64,000 nt of DNA from Halobium salinum (GTDB taxonomy: Archaea; Halobacteriota; Halobacteria; Halobacteriales; Haloferacaceae): positions 186,001-250,000 of the forward strand of contig NZ_JAODIW010000005.1 in assembly GCF_026586625.1 (NCBI RefSeq). The letters are read 5' to 3'. Shown here piece after piece: positions 25,240-34,254 of this stretch. The notes below the pieces were generated by a model. That model was not told the DNA's origin, made no database searches, and saw only the letters and a list, made by a program, of their open reading frames with translations. A program made the position numbers and the translations under genes. The stretch's first letter is position 1, and each line of letters starts with the position of its first letter.

Positions 25240-27332
25240 CAGTCGTCCCTCCGGAGTTCGACCGCACCGTTTCCGAGCACCGTCGCCGTCCACCCCGGGT
25301 TGACGACGACCGTACTGTCGAGTTCGTCGACGATGGCCGGCCCCTCGACGACGTTGCCGTACTGCAGCTTCTCGCGGTCGTATCGCGGCACCGTCCGCTC
25401 CTCGGGCGCCGCGCTCGTGCCGAACAACACCGCCGACTCGGTCGTCCTCGCGGCCGATGGGTCGTCGCCGCCCTCCTCGAGAACCGGCGGGTCGTACGAC
25501 TGGATGTCGCCGACGGCCGTCACCCGCAGGTTGAGCAACTCGACCGGGTCGTTCTCGAAGAAGTGGCCGTACTCGGCCTCGTGTTTCTCCTCGAAGCGCT
25601 CGCGGGTCCGGGCGTGCCAGTCCCCGTCGGTGCCGTCGAAGTCGACGTTCAGTTCGTACCCTTGGCCCTCGTAGAGGCAATCGATGGACGTCCGGAACGA
25701 CCACTTCGACTCGTCCACGTCGTCGCGGGCGAGTTGCGCTCGCCCCTTCGCCTCCAGCCGGTCGAACGTCTCGTCGATGTACTCGCCCGCGACCGATTCG
25801 AGGCGTTTGCTCACCGTCTGTTGGTAGTCATACTTGACGTTCCCCGTCAGAAGGCCCCGCGCCGAGGCGATACCGGGGGACGGCGGAATCAGCACGGTGC
25901 CGACGTCCAACTGTTCGGCGATGCCGGCGGCGTGCATCGGGCCGGCGCCGCCGAAGGCGACGATGGTGTACTCGCGCGGGTCGTACCCTCGCTGGACCGT
26001 CTGCTCGCGGATGGCGCGGTACATGTTCATGTTCGCGACCTCCAACGTGGCGAGCGCGGCGTGGTCCGGGGTCTCGAAGCGCGCCTGGTCGACTCGGTCA
26101 CAGAGCTGTGTCTGGATGGCCTCCCGCGCGGCGTCGGCGTCGAGGTCGAGTGCGCCCCCGAGGAACGCGCCCGGGTCGATGCGCCCGAGCGTCACCTGCG
26201 CGTCGGTCGTCGTCGGCTGGTCGTTGCCGCGGCCGTAGCAGACCGGTCCCGGCTCCGCGCCGGCGCTCTTCGGGCCGACGTTGAACCCCATCGCACGGTC
26301 GAACCAGGCGATGGAGCCGCCGCCGGCGCCGATGGTCTCGATGTCGAGCATCGGGACGATGGCGGGGTACCCCCCGACCGTGCTGTCCCGCGGGTCGCGT
26401 TCGAGGACGCGACCCGGGACGACGGAGATGTCCGCGCTCGTCCCGCCCATGTCGAGCATGATGAGGTTCGGCTTCCCGGCCTGTCGGCCCTCGAACTCGG
26501 CGGAGAGGACCCCGGCCGCCGGTCCGGAGACCAGCGTCGTCACCGGGCGTTCGGCGACGGTGTCGACGCTCGACATCCCGCCGTTGGACTGCATGATGAG
26601 CACCTCCGCGTCGAACCCCTCGTCCGCGAGGCGGTCCTCCAGTCGGTTCAGGTACGTCGACATCACGGGCTCGAGGCGAGCGTTGATGGCGGCCGTCGTG
26701 AACCGCTCGAACTCGCGGAACTGCGACACCACCTCGTGTGACGTCGACACCGACACGTCCGGGAACTCGGCCTCGATGATTTCGCGCGTACGGGCCTCGT
26801 GGTCCGGATTCAGGTAGGAGTGAAGGTAACAGACGGCGACCGACTCGACCCCGTCGTCGACCAACTCCCGTATCGCCTCGCGTACCTCGTCCTCGTCGAG
26901 TGGGGCAACCACCTCGCCCGGCGGCTGGATTCGCTCGGTCACCTCCTTTCGGTGGCGGCGTTCGACGATGGGGTTCTCCTGCCACGGGATGGTCTGTTGG
27001 AGCGAGAAGCTGTGGGGCTTGCGGTGGCGCCCGATGTGGAGGATGTCGCGGAACCCGCGCGTCGTGAGCATCCCCGTCTTCGCACCCTCGTGTTCGATGA
27101 GCGCGTTCGTCGCCACGGTCGTCCCGTGGAACACCTGGTCGACCTCGCCGGGGTCGAGTTCGGCGAGTTTCGTCACCTCCACGATGCCCGACACCGTCGA
27201 CTCCGACGGGTCGGCCGTCGACGGCGTCTTGTAGATGTACTCCTCCTCGTCCGTGACCAGCGTCACGTCGGTGTTCGTCCCGCCGACGTCGACGCCGATT
27301 CGGACACCGGCGGTAATGCTACTGCTGCCCAT
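25239..27332 (-). CDS. hyuA: HyuA-type hydantoinase/oxoprolinase alpha subunit (copy 1)
   Basis: A 697-residue HyuA protein, the ATP-binding ASKHA-fold subunit that phosphorylates or activates the ring amide. Motifs include the phosphate loop RIGVDVGGTNTDVTL near the N-terminus, FHGTTVATNALIEHEGAKTG, LMIMQSNGG-type segment VLIMQSNGGMSSV, LDMGGTSADISV and IGAGGGSIAWFD. The ATG at 27332 is preferred to a GTG 21 nt upstream because it gives the usual short N-terminus. It is the first gene of the hyuA-hyuB-prpD operon; in the second pair of this window the order is reversed. Confidence 0.93.
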   Translation of the reverse strand: MGSSSITAGVRIGVDVGGTNTDVTLVTDEEEYIYKTPSTADPSESTVSGIVEVTKLAELDPGEVDQVFHGTTVATNALIEHEGAKTGMLTTRGFRDILHIGRHRKPHSFSLQQTIPWQENPIVERRHRKEVTERIQPPGEVVAPLDEDEVREAIRELVDDGVESVAVCYLHSYLNPDHEARTREIIEAEFPDVSVSTSHEVVSQFREFERFTTAAINARLEPVMSTYLNRLEDRLADEGFDAEVLIMQSNGGMSSVDTVAERPVTTLVSGPAAGVLSAEFEGRQAGKPNLIMLDMGGTSADISVVPGRVLERDPRDSTVGGYPAIVPMLDIETIGAGGGSIAWFDRAMGFNVGPKSAGAEPGPVCYGRGNDQPTTTDAQVTLGRIDPGAFLGGALDLDADAAREAIQTQLCDRVDQARFETPDHAALATLEVANMNMYRAIREQTVQRGYDPREYTIVAFGGAGPMHAAGIAEQLDVGTVLIPPSPGIASARGLLTGNVKYDYQQTVSKRLESVAGEYIDETFDRLEAKGRAQLARDDVDESKWSFRTSIDCLYEGQGYELNVDFDGTDGDWHARTRERFEEKHEAEYGHFFENDPVELLNLRVTAVGDIQSYDPPVLEEGGDDPSAARTTESAVLFGTSAAPEERTVPRYDREKLQYGNVVEGPAIVDELDSTVVVNPGWTATVLGNGAVELRRDD

Positions 27333-27483
27333 ATCTATGCGTACACATCCCACACGTCGGCTTAGTCGTTTCCCTCAGGGCCAATCGCCGGTCGTGGCCC
27401 TCCACCGCGGTCGAAGCCCGACGTTTCGGCGCGCTCGGCGGGAGAGTTATGTACCCGTTCGGTGTCACGGACGGTGAGACGCG

Positions 27484-28014
27484 ATGAGTGACACGGATGC
27501 GGATACGAGCACGAACTCGGGGACCGACACGACCATCGTCGAACTGACCAACGAGGCGGGATGGCTGGCGGCCTACCCGGTGCTGTCGGAACTCCGGCCG
27601 GTCGACGAAGCGACGTACCTCGAGTACCTTCGCGCGATGACGGCGGAGGGGTACCGACTGTTCGGCCTCGTCGAGGGCGGCGGAGCGGCAACCGGGAGTG
27701 AGAGCTTCGCCGTCGACGACTCCGGCGCCGTCCCGCCTCCGGAGGCGTTCGTCGCGGTCGCGGGCGTCCGCATCTCGACGACGCTGTACCACGGGAAGCA
27801 CGCCTGGGTGTACGACCTCGTCACGCGGCCGGAGCGGCGCTCGGAGGGCCACGGGGAACGTCTCCTCTCCTTCGTCGAGGCGTGGGCGACGGCGCGCGAC
27901 TGTGCGGTGGTCGAACTCGCCTCGGGGCTGTGGCGGGAGGACGCCCACCGCTTCTACGAGGGCCACGTCGACTACGAGCGGTACTGCTATACGTTCAAGA
28001 AGGACCTTTCGTAG
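27484..28014 (+). CDS. GNAT-family N-acetyltransferase
   Basis: A 176-residue protein with a GNAT acetyltransferase core: the acetyl-CoA-binding segment AWVYDLVTRPERRSEGHGER (about 112-131) replaces the canonical RGxGxG loop with RSEGHGER, and the C-terminal FYEGHVDYERYCYTFKK is typical of GNATs acting on small molecules. It is divergent from hyuA. The acceptor is unknown; an amine or amino acid from the pathway is possible. Confidence 0.78.
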   Translation: MSDTDADTSTNSGTDTTIVELTNEAGWLAAYPVLSELRPVDEATYLEYLRAMTAEGYRLFGLVEGGGAATGSESFAVDDSGAVPPPEAFVAVAGVRISTTLYHGKHAWVYDLVTRPERRSEGHGERLLSFVEAWATARDCAVVELASGLWREDAHRFYEGHVDYERYCYTFKKDLS

Positions 28015-28096
28015 GGCTTGCCCGCCGGGTGCGAACCCACATCGACACCGCCTAGCACACAGACTTATGAGGTGGTTCCGCCAATTCGACCCGCAG

Positions 28097-28531
28097 ATGT
28101 TCGACCACATCCTCATCGCGGTCGGCGAGGAGCGCATGGACGTCGCGACCATCGCCGAGTACGCCGTGGCTGTCGCCGAGAAGTTCGACGCCGACGTAAC
28201 GCTGTTTCGAGCCTACCCGAAAGGGGAGTTCGACCGTCGACTCGCGGAGTTCGAGTACGACGCCGCCGACCCGACCGACATGGCGAAGCGAAACTCGGTC
28301 GTGCGTGAGGCTGCACACATCGTGCGGGCGGCCGGACTTGACCTCTCCATCGTCGGTGCCGTCGGCGACCCGGCGACGACCGTCGTCGAGTACGTCGACT
28401 CCCACAGTGTCGACCACGTCTTCATCGGCGGTCGGAAGCGCTCGCCCACCGGGAAGGCCATCATGGGAAGCACGAGCCAGGACATCATCCTCCGGCTCTC
28501 GGTCCCGTGTACGGTGATGCAGCTCGGGTGA
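28097..28531 (+). CDS. UspA-domain protein
   Basis: A 144-residue single universal stress protein domain: FDHILIAVGEERMDVATIAEYAV at the N-terminus (written here in part), and the ATP-binding-type end HVFIGGRKRSPTGKAIMGS followed by VPCTVM. The ATG at 28097 is chosen because a TATA-like ACTTATGA lies at 28063-28070; the earlier ATG at 28067 falls inside that box. Such proteins are common beside haloarchaeal transporters; role unknown. Confidence 0.82.
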   Translation: MFDHILIAVGEERMDVATIAEYAVAVAEKFDADVTLFRAYPKGEFDRRLAEFEYDAADPTDMAKRNSVVREAAHIVRAAGLDLSIVGAVGDPATTVVEYVDSHSVDHVFIGGRKRSPTGKAIMGSTSQDIILRLSVPCTVMQLG

Positions 28532-28659
28532 CGGCGGCCCGGTCCTGGCTCCGTGGGTCGCTCACTCCCGTCGACCGTCCCGACGGAGGGGTTCTCCCCG
28601 TCTCGGTCGTGTGGTGTGGTATCCAAAAACATTAAAGCGGCCGTTGGTGATGACCTACC

Positions 28660-29808
28660 ATGGGTACGGTAAGCAGAGCGGATACTGCGATCTCCGTCAC
28701 GTCTCTCGAGAAATCGTTCTCGAACGAACAGGTGCTCAGGGGCGTCGACTTCGACGTCGCCCCTTCGGAGTTCTGTGTCGTGGTGGGACCGAGCGGCAGC
28801 GGGAAATCGACGCTGCTGAAGTGTATCGCGGGTCTCGTCCCGTTCGACGCCGGGAGCATCCACCTCGACGGTCGAGCCGTCGACGAGGTGGACGTCGAGG
28901 ACCGCGAACTGGGGTACGTGTTCCAGGACTTCGAGGAGCGGCTGTTCCCGCACATGAGCGTCGCGGAGAACGTCGCCTTCGGACTGCGCCAGCGCGAGAA
29001 CCCCCCTTCGGCGAGCGAGGTCGACGCGCGAATCGACGAGATGCTCGACCTCCTCTCCATCCCCGAGACCCGGGACAACACCCCGTCGGAGCTGAGTGGG
29101 GGCCAGCAACAGCGGGTCGAACTCGCCCGTCAGCTCATCAGGGAGTGTGACGTGATGCTCCTCGACGACCCGCTGGCCGACCTCGACTACAAGCTCCAGA
29201 AACGCATGGAGTTGGAGATGCGCCGTATCCACGACGACCTAGGGAGCACGTTCGTCTACGTCACGCACAACCAGGACCAGGCGCTGAAGCTGGCGGACAA
29301 GCTGGTGGTCGTCAACCAGGGGATGATCGAACAGATCGGCACGCCCGAGGAGGTGTACGCCGAGCCGGAGACCGCGTTCGTCGGGCGCTTCATCGGCGAC
29401 ACGAACCCGCTGCTGGGCGACGTGGTCCGAACCGAGGGATCGAACGTCGTCGTCGACACCCCCGTCGGCGAGATTCACGCGGCTCCCCGGGAGAACACCC
29501 CCGAGGTCGGCACGGAGGTCATCGTCCTGGTTCGGCCAGAGGACCTCACACTCGGTGCGGACGCCACGGGCTGTGACAACCGCTTCTCGGTCTCCGTGGA
29601 GGACCGCACGTACACCGGTGAACTGACGGAGTTCACCGTCTCGCTCGGCGACGACGTTGAGGAGTTCCAGGTCGTCCGTGACGGGAACGTCCCCCGGGAG
29701 GCGGTCGGGAAGCGAACGACCATCGGCTGGGACGCCGACGAGGGCGTTGCCTACGACACGCTCAGCGTCGTCGACACCGTGACCGTCGAGGACCTCATGG
29801 AGGTGTGA
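28660..29808 (+). CDS. ABC importer ATPase 1 (PotA/MalK type), degenerate catalytic Glu
   Basis: A 382-residue importer ATPase with a C-terminal TOBE domain. Walker A is GPSGSGKST (43-51), the Q-loop is in YVFQDF, the signature is intact LSGGQ (145-149), and the switch His is in YVTHNQDQ. In Walker B the catalytic Glu of the usual LLDEP is Asp: LLDDPL with D170. The leaderless start at 28660 follows a TATA box (CATTAAAG) by 27 nt. The next gene, 2 nt downstream, is a second ATPase with a changed signature motif, so the two probably form a heterodimer serving the permeases at 35081 and 39997 and the binding protein at 38536. Confidence 0.92.
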   Translation: MGTVSRADTAISVTSLEKSFSNEQVLRGVDFDVAPSEFCVVVGPSGSGKSTLLKCIAGLVPFDAGSIHLDGRAVDEVDVEDRELGYVFQDFEERLFPHMSVAENVAFGLRQRENPPSASEVDARIDEMLDLLSIPETRDNTPSELSGGQQQRVELARQLIRECDVMLLDDPLADLDYKLQKRMELEMRRIHDDLGSTFVYVTHNQDQALKLADKLVVVNQGMIEQIGTPEEVYAEPETAFVGRFIGDTNPLLGDVVRTEGSNVVVDTPVGEIHAAPRENTPEVGTEVIVLVRPEDLTLGADATGCDNRFSVSVEDRTYTGELTEFTVSLGDDVEEFQVVRDGNVPREAVGKRTTIGWDADEGVAYDTLSVVDTVTVEDLMEV

Positions 29809-29810
29809 CG

Positions 29811-31052
29811 ATGGCGAAATCTGCACGCGGCGGCGACCCCGGGGGCGACAGCCACGCAGGCGGCGCGAACGAGGGACGCGACGACGTCCTCCGAGTGGAG
29901 GGGCTGACGAAAATCTACCCCGACGGGACGCTCGCGGTCGACGATATCGACTTCAGCATCCGCCGAGGTGACTTCTGTGTCATCATCGGCCCCTCCGGCT
30001 GTGGGAAGTCGACCACCCTACACTCCCTGGTCGGGAAAATCGCCCCGACGGAGGGGGCAGTTGTCCTCGACGACGAGGACATCACGGGTACCCCCACCTA
30101 CCAGCGCGACATCGGGCTCGTCTTCCAGGACTTCCAGCTCTTTCCCCACCTCAGCGTGGAGGAGAACATCACCTACGGGCTCGAACGGACGAATGTTCCC
30201 GTCGACGTGGTCGACGAACGGCTCGAGAACGTCCTCGAGATGATGCAGCTCCACGAACTGCGCGGCCGGTCGCCGAAGGCGCTCTCGGCGGGACAGAAAC
30301 AGCGCGTCGCGCTCGCCCGCAGCCTCGTCCTCGAACCCAAACTCCTGCTGCTCGACGAGCCGCTCGGCGACATGGACTACAAGCTCCAGAAGCGCATGGA
30401 GCGCGAGCTACTGCGCATCCACCGCGAACTGGACACGACGTTCGTCTACGTCACCCACGACCAGACGCAGGCGATGCGGCTGGCCGACCAGATCGTCGTG
30501 ATGAACGGCGGGAAGGTCGAACACTCCGGGCCGGTCGACGAGGTGTACGACCGCCCGCGGACGGCGTTCACCGCCGCCTTCGTCGGCGACTCCAACCTCT
30601 TCGACGGCGAACTCGTCGCCGTCGCCGACGACGGGGAGACCGCGACGGTCCGTGCCGACCTCGGCGAGTTCACGGCGAGTACGGCCAACCTCGACTCGGA
30701 TCCGGAGGCGCTCGTCGGCGAGCGCGTCCTCTTTGCCGTCCGCCCGCAGCATCTCGAACTCGTCGGCGAGGCCGGTGGAGCCGGCGACGGGCGCGAGAAC
30801 GGCGGCGTCTCGAACGTCGTCGACTGCGCCGTCGAGGACGTCATCTACCAGTCGGGGAAGGGGACGCAGGTCATCCTCTCGGCGGAGACCGAAGCGGGCG
30901 GGACCGAGGAACTCCAACTGCACTCCGAGGAGAAACTCGTCGTCGACGCCGAGCGCGTACAGGTCGGCTGGACGCCCGAGCACACCCTCCTCTTCGAGCG
31001 CCCGAGCGTCCTCCCGGACATCGACCTCCGGGCGGACATCCTCGGGAAGTAG
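29811..31052 (+). CDS. ABC importer ATPase 2 (PotA/MalK type), altered signature motif
   Basis: A 413-residue importer ATPase with an acidic N-terminal extension of about 24 residues and a C-terminal TOBE region. Walker A is GPSGCGKST (60-68), Walker B has the normal LLDEPL, and the switch His is in YVTHDQTQ. The signature is LSAGQ (158-162, A160 in place of the second position Gly) instead of LSGGQ. It overlaps no gene; its ATG is 2 nt after the stop of ATPase 1. Together the two changes fall in the same predicted nucleotide site of a heterodimer (see findings). Confidence 0.92.
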   Translation: MAKSARGGDPGGDSHAGGANEGRDDVLRVEGLTKIYPDGTLAVDDIDFSIRRGDFCVIIGPSGCGKSTTLHSLVGKIAPTEGAVVLDDEDITGTPTYQRDIGLVFQDFQLFPHLSVEENITYGLERTNVPVDVVDERLENVLEMMQLHELRGRSPKALSAGQKQRVALARSLVLEPKLLLLDEPLGDMDYKLQKRMERELLRIHRELDTTFVYVTHDQTQAMRLADQIVVMNGGKVEHSGPVDEVYDRPRTAFTAAFVGDSNLFDGELVAVADDGETATVRADLGEFTASTANLDSDPEALVGERVLFAVRPQHLELVGEAGGAGDGRENGGVSNVVDCAVEDVIYQSGKGTQVILSAETEAGGTEELQLHSEEKLVVDAERVQVGWTPEHTLLFERPSVLPDIDLRADILGK

Positions 31053-31112
31053 TCCGTCTCGTCGGCCTATTCTCCTCTCTCGAATTCGAGTGCGTGTTCA
31101 TCACACGCAAAG

Positions 31113-31120
31113 ACTTATCG
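31113..31120 (+). promoter_or_regulatory. TATA box for the carbamoylase operon
   Basis: ACTTATCG is centred 26-27 nt before the ATG at 31143. Confidence 0.5.
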
Positions 31121-31142
31121 CCACCTTTCTCGATGCTGTGGT

Positions 31143-32402
31143 ATGCCACTCCGCCTCGACAGGGAGCGGTTCGTTGCAACGATGGAAGAACAAGCCCGCA
31201 TCGGGGCGACCGAGGCGGGTGGGCTTCACCGGCTCGCGCTATCGGACGAGGACAAGGAGGTACGGGACTGGTTCACCGAGCGGATGGAGGACGCCGGCCT
31301 CGCCGTCCGCGTCGACGAATTCGGCAACATGTTCGGGCGACGGGAGGGGACGAACCCGGACGCGAACCCCGTCCTCGTCGGGTCGCACCTCGACTCCCAG
31401 CCGTACGGCGGCATCTACGACGGTCAGTTGGGCGTCATCGCCGCGCTGGAATTCGTCCGGTCGCTGAACGACGCCGGCGTGGAGACCACCCACCCGATAG
31501 AGATAGTCAACTGGACGAACGAGGAGGGGTCGCGCTTCCAGCCGGCGATGCAGGGGAGCGGGGTGTGGGCCGGCGCCCAGGACATCGAGACGGAGTACGC
31601 GAAGACCGACGAGGACGGCGTCTCCTTCGTCTCCGAACTGGAGCGAATCGGCTACCGCGGCGACGACCCCGCCGAACCGCGCGAGGAGTACGAGGCGTAC
31701 CTCGAACTCCACATCGAGCAGGGGCCGTACCTCGAGGAGAACGGGAAGGAGGTCGGCGTCGTCACCGGCATCGTCGGATTCACCTGGGGCGGGCTGACGT
31801 TCCACGGCGAGGCCGACCACTCCGGGCCGACGCCAATGCACTACCGATCGGACGCGCTGGTCGCCGCCGCCGACGTCATCACCGCTGTGCGCCGAATCCC
31901 GGGGACGCTCGGCGAGCGAACGGTCGGGACGGTGGGGTACGCGAAGGTCCACCCGAACTCCATCAACATCATCCCCGACGAGGTGACCATCACGTGGGGC
32001 TTCCGTGACCCGGACGACGAAATCATCCAGGAGGCGTACGAGCGCGTCCTCGCGGAGGCCGAACACGCCGCCGACCGCGAGGGTGTCGACTGGGAGCACG
32101 AGGAGCGCATGCGTGCCCCGAGCGTCACCTTCGCGGACACCTGCGTCGACGCGGTCCAGACGGCCGCCGACGACCTCGGCCTCGACAGCATGCGTATCTT
32201 CTCGGGCGCCGGCCACGACGCGACCCACCTTCACAGCGTCTGTGACACGGGGATGGTGTTCGCGGTGAGCGAGAACGGGAAGAGCCACAACGAGTCCGAG
32301 TACACCTCGTGGGACGACTGCTACGCGGCGGCGTCGACGCTCGCGGAGGCCGCGGTCAACCTCGCGGGTCGGGGTGACGAGCCCGAGGAGGCGGCGCGAT
32401 GA
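31143..32402 (+). CDS. M20-family N-carbamoyl amino acid hydrolase (HyuC/beta-ureidopropionase/allantoate type)
   Basis: A 419-residue Zn amidohydrolase of the AmaB/HyuC/beta-ureidopropionase group. It removes the carbamoyl group from N-carbamoyl amino acids, N-carbamoyl-beta-alanine or allantoate. Metal ligands are visible: H82 in GSHLDSQPYGG, D93 in YDGQLGV, E127-E128 in NWTNEEGSRFQPA, and the histidines in LHIEQGP and near the end in GKSHNESEYTS. The dimerisation lid GEADHSGPTPM is present. It completes a ring hydrolase plus carbamoylase pair. Its stop overlaps the monooxygenase start by 4 nt (ATGA). Confidence 0.9.
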   Translation: MPLRLDRERFVATMEEQARIGATEAGGLHRLALSDEDKEVRDWFTERMEDAGLAVRVDEFGNMFGRREGTNPDANPVLVGSHLDSQPYGGIYDGQLGVIAALEFVRSLNDAGVETTHPIEIVNWTNEEGSRFQPAMQGSGVWAGAQDIETEYAKTDEDGVSFVSELERIGYRGDDPAEPREEYEAYLELHIEQGPYLEENGKEVGVVTGIVGFTWGGLTFHGEADHSGPTPMHYRSDALVAAADVITAVRRIPGTLGERTVGTVGYAKVHPNSINIIPDEVTITWGFRDPDDEIIQEAYERVLAEAEHAADREGVDWEHEERMRAPSVTFADTCVDAVQTAADDLGLDSMRIFSGAGHDATHLHSVCDTGMVFAVSENGKSHNESEYTSWDDCYAAASTLAEAAVNLAGRGDEPEEAAR

Positions 32403-33436
32403 GCGACCCGACCTTCGACCGCCTCGGCATCTGGAACTGGGAGCGTCCGGACATCCGCGACGAGATTCGCTACGCACAGTACGCCGAGGAGAAGGGGTTC
32501 GACACCGTCTGGCAGGGCGAGTCGAGGCTGGTGCGCGACGCGATGACGGTGATGGGGGCGTACACGCAGGTCACCGACCGCATCAAGTTCGCGCCCGGCG
32601 TGACGAACTGCTACACCCGAAACGTCGCGCTGATGGCCCAGACGTTCTCGACGCTGCACGAACTCTCGGGCGGCCGGGCGATGCTCGGCATCGGCGCGTG
32701 GTGGGACCCGCTCGCGAGCAAGGTGGGAATCGACCGGCAGAACCCCCTCCGCTACATGTGGGAGTACTGTACCGTGCTCCGGCGCCTGCTCGACCTCGAG
32801 AACGTCACCTACGACGGGCAGTTCATCCGGGTCGAGGACATCGAACTCGACCTCGTGCGGGCGAACGCCGACCCGCGAACGGTGCCCATCTACATCGGCG
32901 CGACCGGGCTGACGATGAACAAGATGTCCGGCGAACTCGTCGCGGAGGGGGTAGTCGACGGGGTGTACATGAACTACCTCATCCCGCCCGAACACAACGA
33001 GAAGGCGATGGCGAAACTAAAAAAGGGCGTCGAGAAGCGTGGCGGGAGTATCGAGGACGTGGACCGCCCACAGCTCGTCGCCGTGTCGATGGACGAGGAC
33101 CGGGACGTGGCCATCGAGAACGCCCGCGGACTCGTCACCCAGTACATCGGCCAACAGCCGCACATCACGAAGGCGTCGGGTATCGACCCGGACGTCGGTG
33201 AGCAGATCGGCGAGGAACTCGGCGGCTGGCCCGCCGACGCCGAGGACATCGAGCGCGCGAGCCGCCTCGTCCCCGACGACGTGGTGACGAACGTGGTCGC
33301 CGCGGGCACGCCGGAGGACTGCGTACAGAAGGTCGCCGACTACTGCGATTCGGGCTGTACCGAGCCGTCGCTGTACTCGCTCGGGCCGAACGTCGAGGAG
33401 GTCATCGACACGTTCGCCGAGTTCAAGGCGGAGTGA
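32399..33436 (+). CDS. Luciferase-like (LLM-class) flavin/F420-dependent oxidoreductase
   Basis: A 345-residue TIM-barrel protein of the bacterial-luciferase-like superfamily, closest in look to the F420-dependent Mer-type branch: FDTVWQGESRLVRDAMTVMG, KFAPGVTNCYTRN, RAMLGIGAWWDP and VPIYIGATGLTM. Such proteins use F420 or reduced FMN. It is translationally coupled to the carbamoylase and followed by a convergent isochorismatase-family gene. RutA, the pyrimidine monooxygenase, belongs to the same superfamily, but I see no feature proving that reaction here. Confidence 0.85.
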   Translation: MSDPTFDRLGIWNWERPDIRDEIRYAQYAEEKGFDTVWQGESRLVRDAMTVMGAYTQVTDRIKFAPGVTNCYTRNVALMAQTFSTLHELSGGRAMLGIGAWWDPLASKVGIDRQNPLRYMWEYCTVLRRLLDLENVTYDGQFIRVEDIELDLVRANADPRTVPIYIGATGLTMNKMSGELVAEGVVDGVYMNYLIPPEHNEKAMAKLKKGVEKRGGSIEDVDRPQLVAVSMDEDRDVAIENARGLVTQYIGQQPHITKASGIDPDVGEQIGEELGGWPADAEDIERASRLVPDDVVTNVVAAGTPEDCVQKVADYCDSGCTEPSLYSLGPNVEEVIDTFAEFKAE

Positions 33437-33451
33437 CGCGCGGACTCCTTT

Positions 33452-34123
33452 TCATCCCACCGTCTCGAGATACTCCACCACCTCACCGACCGGCCGCACG
33501 TCGGCGTACTTCGCGTTCATGTCGAAGAGGTTCGCCTCGTGTGGTTCGACCGCACGGTCGCCGACGGCGCCCTCGGGGACGACCGCCCGGTAGCCGGCCG
33601 CACAGGCGTCGACGACCGAGGCCCGGACACAGCCACTCGTAGTGCAGCCAGCGACGACGACGGTGTCGACGCCCCACGCGACGAGCGTCGACCCCAGTTC
33701 CGTCTCGTGGAAGGCGCTCGCCTGGCGCTTGTTCAGGGTGTGGTCCCCTTCCTCGACGGCGAGGCGAGCGTCCAACTCGACCCACTCCGAACCCGCCGTG
33801 AGCGTGTCGAGTCGGGGTATCTTCTCGCCCCAGACGCCGAAGTCGGCGCCGTCGGGGTGGGTACTGACGATGCGCGTCAGGACGACCGGCACGTCGCTCC
33901 CGTGAGCCGCGTCGAGCAGGCGGTTCGTGCGCTCGACCACGCCCGAGAGGTCGCCGCCGAGCGGGTTCGTCGCGTCGGTGAACCCCCGCTGGAGGTCGAC
34001 GACGAGGAGGGCCGGCCGGTCGCCGTAGCCGACTCGCTCGTCCATACCGGCCCGCTCGTACACGGCCGACTTCGTCGCCCCGTCGGTCCCGTTGCCGTCG
34101 CCGTCGGTGTCACTGTCGGTCAT
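33452..34123 (-). CDS. Isochorismatase-family amidase (N-carbamoylsarcosine amidase-like)
   Basis: A 223-residue cysteine hydrolase. The triad is visible as D43 in VVDLQRGFTD, K132 in LNKRQASAF and C165 in CTTSGCVRAS. This subgroup (N-carbamoylsarcosine amidase, nicotinamidase, ureidoacrylate hydrolase RutB) releases ammonia from carbamoyl or amide groups. About 30 acidic N-terminal residues precede the core. In creatinine breakdown N-methylhydantoin is opened by ATP-dependent HyuAB and the product cleaved by exactly this type of enzyme, so it may pair with one of the HyuAB sets. Confidence 0.87.
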   Translation of the reverse strand: MTDSDTDGDGNGTDGATKSAVYERAGMDERVGYGDRPALLVVDLQRGFTDATNPLGGDLSGVVERTNRLLDAAHGSDVPVVLTRIVSTHPDGADFGVWGEKIPRLDTLTAGSEWVELDARLAVEEGDHTLNKRQASAFHETELGSTLVAWGVDTVVVAGCTTSGCVRASVVDACAAGYRAVVPEGAVGDRAVEPHEANLFDMNAKYADVRPVGEVVEYLETVG

Positions 34124-34220
34124 CCCTCGACCGTTCGGCGCGTTGTGTGATAGCTTTGGTCGCTATCGCCGTCCCGGAGTGGTGGCGGCGAAGTGCGCGT
34201 TGACCGACCCGGTCCGAACT

Positions 34221-34232
34221 GAACACTTTTGT
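34221..34232 (+). promoter_or_regulatory. GAACACTTTTGT promoter element (copy 2)
   Basis: Identical to the element at 17691-17702 and at the same distance (27-28 nt to the centre) from the ATG at 34255. Confidence 0.5.
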
Positions 34233-34254
34233 TCGAGGCGTGGGTTCGACTACC

